Assembly: GCF_040649515.1 (NCBI RefSeq)
Contig: NZ_JBEZFP010000171.1
Coordinates: 1 to 18,745 of the forward strand
Length of the DNA stretch: 18,745 bases
Reading direction: 5' to 3'
From: Yinghuangia elevatio
Lineage (GTDB): Bacteria > Actinomycetota > Actinomycetes > Streptomycetales > Streptomycetaceae
The translations under genes were made by a program, and so were the position numbers. The notes beneath the pieces are model-generated. The model saw nothing but the letters and a program-made list of their open reading frames with translations. It did not search any database and was not told where the DNA came from. Shown here piece after piece: positions 6,461 to 13,460 of the stretch (position 1 is the first letter of the stretch; every line of letters begins with the position of its first letter).

Positions 6461-7654
6461 ATGGGATCCCACGGCATCAAGGACCGCGTCGCGATCGTCG
6501 GCATGGGCTGCACGCCCTTCGTCGAGGCCTGGGACAAGGGCACCGACGACCTGCTGATCGACGCCGCGCAGGAGACGTTCGCGTCCGCGGGCATCGCGAA
6601 GGACGACGTCGACGCCTTCTGGCTCGGCACCGCGCAGACCGGCATGAGCGGCATGGTGCTGTCCAAGCCGCTGCAGATCCAGAACAAGCCGGTCACGCGC
6701 GTCGAGAACATGTGCGCGACGGGCTCGGAGGCGCTGCGGCAGGCCGCGTACGCGGTCGCCTCGGGCGCGTACGACGTCGCGATGGCGGTCGGCGTCGAGA
6801 AGGTCAAGGACGGCGGCTACCAGGGCCTCAACGCGTTCCCGGTTCCCGGCGACGGCACCGCGCGCACGCTCACCGCGGCGGCGATGTTCTCGATGGTGGC
6901 GCCCGCGTACGGCCACAAGTACGGCGTCTCCGAGGAGGAGATGCGCGCCGTCCTGTCGCACATCGCGTCGAAGAACCACTACAACGGCGCCCGCAACCCG
7001 CGCGCGCAGTTCCGCAAGGAGATCGCGCCGGAGAAGATCTCCGCGATGCCGAAGCTCGCCGGCCAGCTCGGCGTCTTCGACTGCGCGGGCGTCGCGGACG
7101 GCGCGGCGGCGGCGATCGTGGTGCGGGCCGAGGACGCGTACAAGTACACCGACAAGCCGCTCTTCATCAAGGCGCTGTCGATGGTCGCGGGCAACGGCTC
7201 GGGCGTGATCGACCCCGAGTACGACTACACGACCTTCTGGGAGATCGCGGCCTGCGCGAAGGACGCGTACGCCCAGGCGGGCGTCACCGACCCGCGCAAC
7301 CAGATCGCGATGGCCGAGGTGCACGACTGCTTCACCCCGACCGAGCTGGCCCTCATGGAGGACCTGCAGTTCGCCGACCGCGGCACCGCCTGGAAGGAGG
7401 TCCTCGCCGGGGCCTTCAACCTCGACGGACGCCTCCCGGTCAACCCCGACGGCGGCCTCAAGTCCTTCGGGCACCCGGTCGGCGCCTCCGGGCTGCGCAT
7501 GATGTTCGAGGCCTGGCTGCAAATGCGCGGCGAGGCCCCGGCCGAGCGCCGCATCCCGGAGACCGACCGCAAGCTCGCCCTCACCCACAACCTGGGCGGC
7601 TACCCGGGCGAGATGGTCTCCTTCATCTCCATCCTCGGCAACGAACTGGGCTGA
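6461..7654 (+). CDS. SCP2/SCP-x-type thiolase
   Basis: This is a 397-residue thiolase-fold enzyme of the SCP2/acetyl-CoA C-acetyltransferase type. Cys85 in VENMCATGSEAL is the nucleophile. HDCF (288-291) and the GGLKSFGHPVGASG loop (331-344, His338) supply the other active-site parts. The region where biosynthetic thiolases carry a second catalytic Cys reads HNLGG (377-381) and has none, as is usual in archaeal-type and SCP2-like members. The ATG is 2 nt after the HMGCS-like stop with a perfect AGGAGG (6448-6453) 7 nt upstream, so the two are co-expressed and probably form a complex through the DUF35 domain. The reaction could be thiolytic or retro-aldol side-chain shortening, or condensation; direction is not decidable. 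The gene ends at a strong hairpin. Confidence 0.93.
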   Translation: MGSHGIKDRVAIVGMGCTPFVEAWDKGTDDLLIDAAQETFASAGIAKDDVDAFWLGTAQTGMSGMVLSKPLQIQNKPVTRVENMCATGSEALRQAAYAVASGAYDVAMAVGVEKVKDGGYQGLNAFPVPGDGTARTLTAAAMFSMVAPAYGHKYGVSEEEMRAVLSHIASKNHYNGARNPRAQFRKEIAPEKISAMPKLAGQLGVFDCAGVADGAAAAIVVRAEDAYKYTDKPLFIKALSMVAGNGSGVIDPEYDYTTFWEIAACAKDAYAQAGVTDPRNQIAMAEVHDCFTPTELALMEDLQFADRGTAWKEVLAGAFNLDGRLPVNPDGGLKSFGHPVGASGLRMMFEAWLQMRGEAPAERRIPETDRKLALTHNLGGYPGEMVSFISILGNELG

Positions 7655-7680
7655 CACGCCCCGCTTCCGCCGCACGACGC

Positions 7681-7716
7681 GGGCGGTGGCCCCGGCACCC
7701 GCCGGAGCCACCGCCC
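7681..7716. terminator. Strong bidirectional terminator hairpin
   Basis: GGGCGGTGGC (7681-7690) pairs perfectly with GCCACCGCCC (7707-7716). Inside, CCGGC (7692-7696) pairs with GCCGG (7701-7705), giving a 15-bp stem with one mismatch and a 4-nt loop. It lies between convergent genes (thiolase stop 7654, phosphodiesterase stop 7738), so it can serve both. TTGTCGT follows on the plus strand. Confidence 0.9.
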
Positions 7717-7737
7717 GTTGTCGTACGCCGCTGTCGG

Positions 7738-9662
7738 TCAGCGGCCCGCGAGGATGCGCGCGTCCGCCACGACGACCTTGGCCACGGGGGCGGGGATCGT
7801 ACGTCCGGACTGGTTCTCGGCCCACAGTGCCAGCGGGGTCCACTGGTTCTGCGCCAGCATCGTCATCAGGGTGGAGACGGCGTGCGGCTGGGCCCCCGAG
7901 GTGAGGAGCACGTGGGCCAGGCCGGTCGGGGTCACCGCGACCGTGAAGACCGCCGTTGCCGAAGCGGTGCCGCCGGGGCCGACGGCTTCCGCGGTGACGG
8001 TGTGGCGGCCGGCCGGGAGCGTGCGCAGGTCGAGGGGCTTGTCCGCGGCAATCGCCGTGCCGTCCAGGGTCAGTGCGACCTTGTCCGCGCCGGTCGCGGC
8101 GGACCCGACCACCGGGGTCTGCGCGCGGTCCAGCGTGGCGCCGTCCGTCAGACCGGTCACCCGGACCGCCGGCGGCGCGGGCGGCTGCGGCACCGGGCGC
8201 TGCGCGAAGGCGGCGTTCCATCCGGCCAGCTCCGCCGGGCGGTTGGTGATGATCGCGTCCACGCCGGCGGCCTCCAGCGCCTGCCAGCGGGCCGCACTGT
8301 CCACGGTCCACACCATCAGGGCGACGCCTGCGCGGTGCAGGTCGGCGACGACACCGGGCCGGGTCGTGAGGGCGGCGTCGGACGGGTTGTACGACGCCAG
8401 GCCGAGTTCCGCGGAGATCGCCACCGGGTCGGCGTCCAACGTGCTGCGCAGCAGGCCGCGCGGGAGTTCGGGAGCCAGGTCGCGCACGTACCGCAGCGCG
8501 TCGACCTCGAAGCTCTGCACGAACACCCGGTCCGTCATACCCGCCGCACGGATGTCGGCGACGATGCGCGCGACCTCGTCCCGGGTGTGCGCGCCCTTGA
8601 TCTCCAGCAGCAACTTGCCGCCGCGCGTGCGCAGGTCGTCCAATTGCGCGGTCAGGGTGGGCACGCGGGCGCCGGTGTACGCGGGCGCGAACCACGACCC
8701 GGCGTCCAGCCCGGCGAGTTGGGCGCCGGTCAGCGCGCGGATCGGGCCGACTCCGTCGGTCGTCCGGTCCACGGTGGTGTCGTGCAGGATGTGCGGCACG
8801 CCGTCCTTGCTGGCTGGACGTCGTTCTCGATCCACTCCGCCCCGCCGCGCCGGGCCACCTCGTCCGACACGAGGGTGTTCTCCGGCGCCGCCGACGAGGC
8901 GCCCCGGTGCGCGATCACGGTCAGCGGCGATCCGGCCGGGCGCAGGTAGCCTGCCGGGCCGAGGGCGGTGACCTTGACGTCGTCGAAGGACACGCGCGAG
9001 CCGTTGACGAGCAGTGCCTGTCCCCCGTCGGCGGACCGCTGCACACGCGAGGTCCGCAGGGCCTCCTTGCCGTCGAAGAACCAGCGCGCCTGGCCGCCGT
9101 GCACCTCGGCGGCGATCCGCACGTCGCGTCCGACCCCGGCCGCGTCGGGCGCGGCGGCGGTGTCCGTGACGTTCCAGGTGTTGGCGGCGGTGCGCTGCGC
9201 GAACTCCAGTCCGTTGGCGGCCGTCGTACCGCTGCGCATGGTCGCGATCGACCACGGCACGGCGCCGCTCGCCGGCACGTCCAGCCCGAGCGCGGTCCAG
9301 CGCGCGGCGTCCACGACGCTCTCGAACCGGGCGGTCGCCTCGAACCGGAAGTCGGTGAGGTTGCGTCCGAAGGTGATCCGGCCCAGTTGCGCCGAGGAGG
9401 CCGAAACCCCGTACAGCCGACCGCCGCTGACGGTCCACTGGCCGTCGACGGCCTGCCATCCCTCGGGGAGCCGGTCCCCGGAGAAGTCCGCGGACACCAC
9501 CACATCGCCGGGTGCGGAGGCGGTGGCGGCGTTCGGGGCGGCGGCAGGGTCGGCCCCGGCCGGGGCCGACGCGGCGAGTGGCAACAAGGAAGCGGTGGCC
9601 AGGGCGGCCAGCCCCAGAACCGTCGTACGGCGGGGGCGCGCCGAGCTGTGCGTGATGGTCAT
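7738..9662 (-). pseudogene. Secreted glycerophosphodiester phosphodiesterase, frameshifted
   Basis: In the start frame, ATG 9662 opens a signal peptide (MTITHSSARPRR, then hydrophobic VLGLAALATASLLPLAA), followed by a concanavalin-like/DUF1080-type beta domain and the GDPD motif VIAHRGASSAAPENT, up to WIENDVQ. The rest (KDGVPHILHDTTVDRTTDGVG, LLLEIKG, VFVQSF, VMVWTVD, AIITNRP, then Ig-like and further C-terminal domains) is in another frame. The switch lies near 8809-8813, where five bases (CCAGC on the coding strand) separate the CAG and AAG codons instead of a multiple of three. One missing base explains it. Both halves keep catalytic HR...E.D...HD residues and good coding quality, so the lesion is recent or a sequencing error. 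The intact enzyme would release glycerol-3-phosphate from extracellular glycerophosphodiesters. TTG 9713 could extend the N-terminus but spoils the signal peptide. Confidence 0.8.
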
Positions 9663-9753
9663 GGTGGCCGACGCTAGGAACCCCGCCCCAACAAGGCGCC
9701 ACGCCAAGGGCAATCCCTGAACAACGGAAGTCGACGGTTGTGTCGGCGGCCGA

Positions 9754-9818
9754 GGGCTCAGAGGTGCGGCGGCGGGTTCAGGTCCGCGGGCTACGGGCCC
9801 AGAGCTGTCGGCTCAGAG
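9754..9818. repeat. Interspersed decamer GGGCTCAGAG, 3 copies
   Basis: GGGCTCAGAG (9754-9763), GGGCCCAGAG (9795-9804) and CGGCTCAGAG (9809-9818) recur in the 241-bp gap between the phosphodiesterase and phosphatase genes. Shorter GGGCT/GGGCC echoes continue to 9860. I see no gene in this gap. Confidence 0.55.
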
Positions 9819-9867
9819 CCACGGGCTCGGGACCGCGGGGCTGCGCTGCGGGCCAGGGGGCTGCCGG

Positions 9868-9902
9868 CTGCGGGCTGCGGGCTGCGGGCTGCGGGCTGCG
9901 GG
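9868..9902. repeat. CTGCGGG heptamer tandem repeat, 5 perfect copies
   Basis: CTGCGGG is repeated without error at 9868-9902. It ends one base before the stop codon of the minus-strand phosphatase gene (9904-9906). A GGCTC-AGG-GAGCC hairpin (9901-9913) spans the end of the array and the stop codon and may help end transcription. A 7-bp unit next to a stop codon can alter the C-terminus only if slippage extends into the gene. Confidence 0.9.
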
Positions 9903-9903
9903 C

Positions 9904-11685
9904 TCAGGGAGCCTCGATGTCGACGGCGACCACCACCACGTCGTCCTCGTGGTCAGCACCACCGAACGCGTCGACGAGGAGGTCGCACAGGCCTTCGGTG
10001 TCCGAGTCTCCCGGGCCTCCGGTCGACGCCTCTGCCACCAGCTCCAGCAGCCTGTCCAGTTGTATCTGCATGTCGCCGCGGCGCCTCTCCACCAGGCCGT
10101 CGGTGATCATCACCAAGCGGGTGCCCGGCACCACCCGGTGCGTGGTGGTCTCGGGATGCACGAGGCCGACCCCGAGCAGCGGCCCGTGTGCGGTGAGGTA
10201 CTCCGGCCGTTCGCCGGGTCGGGCCAGGAGCGGCGGGAGGTGGCCGGCGTTGGCGACCTCGACGCCGGACCGGTCCGGGGCCACCAGGACCAGGCACATG
10301 GTGGCCGTCCAGGTCGGGCATTCGTGGTCGAGATAGGCGTCCAGCCGCACGACCAGCTCGCGCAGCCCGTGTCCTTCGAGCGCGTACGCCCGCAGGGCGT
10401 GGCGTAGTTGGCCCATCACCACCGCCGCCTCCAGCGAGTGGCCCGCGACGTCCCCGACTGCGACCAGCAGGCCGGCGTCGGTGGCGAACGCGTCGTAGAA
10501 GTCGCCTCCGACCTCGCTGCGCTGGGCCGCGGGCAGGTACCGCACGGCCATCGTCGCCCCGCTGTCGGGCAGCCTGGCAGGGAGCAGGGAGCGCTGCAGC
10601 GTCACCGCCAGGTCGTGTTCCTCCGCGTACGTCCGCACCGCCTCCAGCGCCATGGCCACGGCCTGTGCGAACTGGGTGAGTATCGGGCGGGCTTCGTCGG
10701 CGGACGGGACACCGGCGTCCACCACCATGCAGACCGGCGGCTGCCCGGCCCGGGCGCGGGCCACAACCACCAGCACGTCGCCGTCCAGTCCCGTGGCGGG
10801 ATCGGGGACAACGGAGCCGGGGACCCCAGGGCCCCGGACATCGCGGTCGGGGACCACAGGGCCCGGGACATCGGATTCGGCGACAACAGGGTCCGCGACG
10901 CGCGGGTCGGGGACCCCGGGGCCCGGGCCCCGGGGCTCCGTCGCCGCCCGATGGAGGCCGCGCCACTCCCGCGCCGGGACGTCGACCGCCGCCACCCCGA
11001 CCCGCTTCGACAGCGCCCTCGCGGCCAGCGCCGCGAGCAGTCGCGGCGAGCCGGCCACCGCATTCGCGGGCCCGTGCCGGTCGTGCCGGGCGACGTAGAC
11101 GGGCTCCCTCCGGGACGCCTGCGCGAGCACGAGCACGCTCGTGCCGAACAGTCCGAACGCCCCGGCGGCGGCGGCCTCGGCGAGCGCCGCCACGTCCTGT
11201 GTGGCGTACACGTCCAGCGTGGCCCGGTGCAGGTCCCGGATCCGCTCCGTGAGCCGCTCGGCCCTGGTCCGGGCCCGGCTATAGCGCAGCGCGGCGGTCA
11301 CCGTCGCCAACAGCTCCGTGGGCGCGATGGGTTCGGTAAGGTACGCGTCCGCGCCGCGGTACAGGCCCTGCGTGCGGTCGTCGGTCGCGACCGCGATGGC
11401 CGACACGTGGACCACCGGTATGCCCGTGGTCCGCGGGTCCGCCTTGATGCGCTCGCACACCTCGAACCCGCTCATGTCCGGGAGCCGGACGTCGACGATG
11501 GCAAGCTCCGGCACCGGGTCGAGCCGTGCGAGGGTCGCCAGCGCGGCCGCGCCGTCGGCGGCCTCGACCACGCTGTGGCCGGCGCGTTCGAGCCAGCTGC
11601 GCAGGACGTACCGGTTCGCCGCGTTGTCGTCGACGACCAGCAGACGGGCGCCGACTTCCGGCGCGAGGGGCTCGGTCGTGCTCAC
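9904..11685 (-). CDS. Receiver-GAF-PP2C (SpoIIE/RsbU-type) phosphatase
   Basis: This 593-residue cytosolic Ser/Thr phosphatase has three parts. A receiver (12-135) carries acidic Asp19/Asp20, phospho-acceptor Asp65 and Ser95; the conserved KP lysine is Glu118 (YLTEPIAP). A GAF-like region (about 150-350) is interrupted by a pentapeptide repeat (254-293). A SpoIIE-type PP2C domain (355-590) has metal-binding Asp395 (EVGGDFYD), Asp412 (GDVAGHS), Asp529 (ITDGL) and Asp581/582. Such enzymes dephosphorylate STAS anti-anti-sigma factors and so release a sigma factor. GTG 11685 overlaps the kinase stop by 4 nt (GTGA), with GGAAGG 9 nt upstream; the longer open frame to 12111 is translated kinase antisense-frame and is discarded. 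It is last in the operon and is the likely output of the adjacent hybrid kinase. The real stress sigma partner is not in the window. Confidence 0.92.
   Translation of the reverse strand: MSTTEPLAPEVGARLLVVDDNAANRYVLRSWLERAGHSVVEAADGAAALATLARLDPVPELAIVDVRLPDMSGFEVCERIKADPRTTGIPVVHVSAIAVATDDRTQGLYRGADAYLTEPIAPTELLATVTAALRYSRARTRAERLTERIRDLHRATLDVYATQDVAALAEAAAAGAFGLFGTSVLVLAQASRREPVYVARHDRHGPANAVAGSPRLLAALAARALSKRVGVAAVDVPAREWRGLHRAATEPRGPGPGVPDPRVADPVVAESDVPGPVVPDRDVRGPGVPGSVVPDPATGLDGDVLVVVARARAGQPPVCMVVDAGVPSADEARPILTQFAQAVAMALEAVRTYAEEHDLAVTLQRSLLPARLPDSGATMAVRYLPAAQRSEVGGDFYDAFATDAGLLVAVGDVAGHSLEAAVVMGQLRHALRAYALEGHGLRELVVRLDAYLDHECPTWTATMCLVLVAPDRSGVEVANAGHLPPLLARPGERPEYLTAHGPLLGVGLVHPETTTHRVVPGTRLVMITDGLVERRRGDMQIQLDRLLELVAEASTGGPGDSDTEGLCDLLVDAFGGADHEDDVVVVAVDIEAP
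10807..10926 (-). repeat. In-frame 15-bp minisatellite, 8 copies
   Basis: GAC recurs every 15 bp at 10807, 10822, 10837, 10852, 10867, 10882, 10897 and 10912, within units of consensus GACnnCrGGGyCsGG. In the phosphatase frame these are residues 254-293, read as eight pentapeptides each ending in Val: PGPGV, PDPRV, ADPVV, AESDV, PGPVV, PDRDV, RGPGV, PGSVV. The reading frame is preserved by the 15-bp unit. It lies in the GAF-like region. Confidence 0.92.
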
Positions 11686-13457
11686 GTCAGGCCGCCTTCC
11701 CGGGACCCCGCGCCCAGTATCTCCACGATGCGGCGTGCGCTCACGCCGTGCTTGGACAGGACACCCCGTGCGTGCCGGAGCCGGCCGAGGTTCTGCTCGG
11801 CAGGGTCCGACGCGGTCAGCACCACCACGGGTATGTCCCGCAGTTCGTCGTCGGCAGCCAGTTCCGCCAGGACGGCGTAGCCGTCGGTGTCGGGCATCTG
11901 GAGGTCGAGGACCACGCCGGTGGGACGCTCGCGGCGCACCACGTCGACGACATCCGCCCCCCGGGTCAACTCGACGACGCGTTCCGCGACGGCGTGCATC
12001 AGCGGTTTGAACACCTCGTGGAACACCGGGTCGTCGTCGACGACCACGATGCCGGCGAGCGGCCGGACGAGGCCGTCGTCGTCCTCCAGAGCGAACGGTA
12101 GGGACAGGCACGCGCGGGTGCCCTCGCCGAGGGTGCTGTGCAGGGTCAGCGTGCCGCCGAGGGCTTCGGTGAGCCGGCGGGCGTACGCCAGACCGAGCCC
12201 GGTGCCCGGGCGGACCCGCTGGAGCGGGCCGGGGACCTGATGGAACTCCTCGAAGACCCGGTCGAGTTCGTCCGCCGGGATGCCGATGCCGGTGTCGGTC
12301 ACGGTGATCTGGACGCCCTGCCCGGACAACACGGCGACGTCGAGCCGCACCTCGCCGCGCACGGTGAATTTGAGGGCGTTGGACAGCAGGTTGCGCAGGA
12401 TGCGGATGAGCATGACTTCGTCGGTGTCGACGTACCGGGGTGTGGTGCGCTCGGGAAGCACGAGCGCGACATCTCCCGGGTCACCGGTGCCCACCAGCAC
12501 GCCCCGCAGTTGCGCGCACGTCGCGGCCAGGTCGACCCGGGTGATGTGCGGCTGCAGGCGCCCGGCCTCCGCCTTGGCCATGTCGAGGAGTTCGTCGACC
12601 AGTACCAGGAGCGTCGTCCCCGCCGTCGCGACCAGGGAGACCTGGCGGTGCTGTTCCTTGGTGAGCGGATCCGAGTCCGGCGACAGGACCAGGCGGCTCA
12701 GGCCGATGACGGCGTTGATCGGGGTGCGGAGCTCATGGCTGATGGTGGACCAGAACCGCATCTTCGACTCGCCTGCCTCGCGCAACAGGCGGCTCTTCTC
12801 CTCCAGTTCGGCGTACAGCGCGACCACGCCGCGGTTGGTCTCCTCGAGTTCCTGGGACAGCTCGGTGTACAGGGCCATGACACCCTTGTTGGTGTCCTCG
12901 AGTTCGCGGTTGAGCCGTTCCAACTCCTCGCGCTGGGCGTTCGATTCCTCCAGGGCGGCCATCAGGTCGCGGGTCTGCGCCCGCAGCCCCTCGGCCAGGC
13001 CCGCGGCCGCGCCGGCCGCGGCCGCCAGGGCGTCCCTGATCCGCCGACGCCGCAAGGCCACGCCGTCGCCGGGCGGGAGCGGGCAGTCCAGCAGGACGCG
13101 TCCGCCCCGTCCGTCGCCCGCGCGCACCAGACGGGGGTTGGCGTCGCCGAGAAGCCGGGTCACCGCACGGTGGGACTCCGGGGTCGGCTCCCGGTCGTCC
13201 CGCCAGATCAACTCGACGCGCAGCGTGTCCGGGTCCTTCTCCGGCACGTCGAACACGGCCGTCAAGGGCGTCGGCCCGAGCAGATCACGCCCGAGTTCGC
13301 TGAGCGCGGTGGCCAGGCGCACGGGGTCCAGGCGTCCCATCCCGGCGGCCTCGGCGGCGGCCTTGGCGTAGCGGCGCAGTGCGAAGACGTCCTGCTCGTC
13401 GGCGATGTCGGCGACCAGCAGCGCACCCCGGACGCCGCCGTCGTCTCTTTCCGGCAC
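11682..13457 (-). CDS. Cytosolic hybrid histidine kinase with RsbT-like N-domain
   Basis: The 591-residue protein has no membrane segment. Residues 1-130 resemble a decayed RsbT/RsbW-type ATPase (RLATALSELGRDLL, where the N-box Asn is Asp58). Residues 155-235 are a coiled coil with an 18-residue duplication. The HisKA site is His241 (STISHELRTPIN). The ATPase domain has Asn360 (NLLSNALKF), DTGIGIP (388-394) and GTGLGL (419-424). A C-terminal receiver (468-585) has Asp475/476, Asp518 (VVLDLQMPD), Thr548 and Lys569. It should autophosphorylate at His241 and pass phosphate to its own receiver and probably to the next-encoded receiver-PP2C. GTG 13457 follows the upstream stop by 3 nt; its 3' end overlaps the phosphatase start (GTGA). 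The stimulus is unknown; the N-domain suggests binding to stressosome proteins instead of sensing a ligand directly. Confidence 0.92.
   Translation of the reverse strand: MPERDDGGVRGALLVADIADEQDVFALRRYAKAAAEAAGMGRLDPVRLATALSELGRDLLGPTPLTAVFDVPEKDPDTLRVELIWRDDREPTPESHRAVTRLLGDANPRLVRAGDGRGGRVLLDCPLPPGDGVALRRRRIRDALAAAAGAAAGLAEGLRAQTRDLMAALEESNAQREELERLNRELEDTNKGVMALYTELSQELEETNRGVVALYAELEEKSRLLREAGESKMRFWSTISHELRTPINAVIGLSRLVLSPDSDPLTKEQHRQVSLVATAGTTLLVLVDELLDMAKAEAGRLQPHITRVDLAATCAQLRGVLVGTGDPGDVALVLPERTTPRYVDTDEVMLIRILRNLLSNALKFTVRGEVRLDVAVLSGQGVQITVTDTGIGIPADELDRVFEEFHQVPGPLQRVRPGTGLGLAYARRLTEALGGTLTLHSTLGEGTRACLSLPFALEDDDGLVRPLAGIVVVDDDPVFHEVFKPLMHAVAERVVELTRGADVVDVVRRERPTGVVLDLQMPDTDGYAVLAELAADDELRDIPVVVLTASDPAEQNLGRLRHARGVLSKHGVSARRIVEILGAGSREGGLT
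12795..12902 (-). repeat. 54-bp coding duplication in the kinase signalling helix
   Basis: Residues 186-203 (LEDTNKGVMALYTELSQE) and 204-221 (LEETNRGVVALYAELEEK) are an 18-residue tandem duplication, with a weaker third echo (LEESN) at 169-173. They form the coiled-coil linker just before the HisKA domain. ETNRGVVALYAEL-like helices recur in many bacterial kinases, so the motif is conserved and not a chance event. Confidence 0.8.
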
Positions 13458-13460
13458 GGG

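Noticed and set aside
8805..8818. Programmed ribosomal frameshift in the phosphodiesterase
   Set aside because: No slippery heptamer, stop codon or following pseudoknot is evident; a mutation or sequencing error is simpler.
6386..8949. Long overlapping frames on both strands across the thiolase and phosphodiesterase genes
   Set aside because: Low-complexity, highly basic translations without motifs; explained by lack of stop codons at high GC.
9663..9713. TTG 9713 start for the phosphodiesterase
   Set aside because: It would place 17 non-conserved residues before a good signal peptide; ATG 9662 gives a normal n-, h- and c-region.
10408..11880. 490-residue antisense frame opposite the receiver-PP2C gene
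   Set aside because: His/Arg/Asp-rich composition, no recognisable fold, and the opposite strand carries complete catalytic motifs.
11686..12111. Upstream extension of the receiver-PP2C frame into the kinase gene
   Set aside because: The extension is Arg-rich shadow translation; GTG 11685 coupled to the kinase stop starts directly before the receiver domain.
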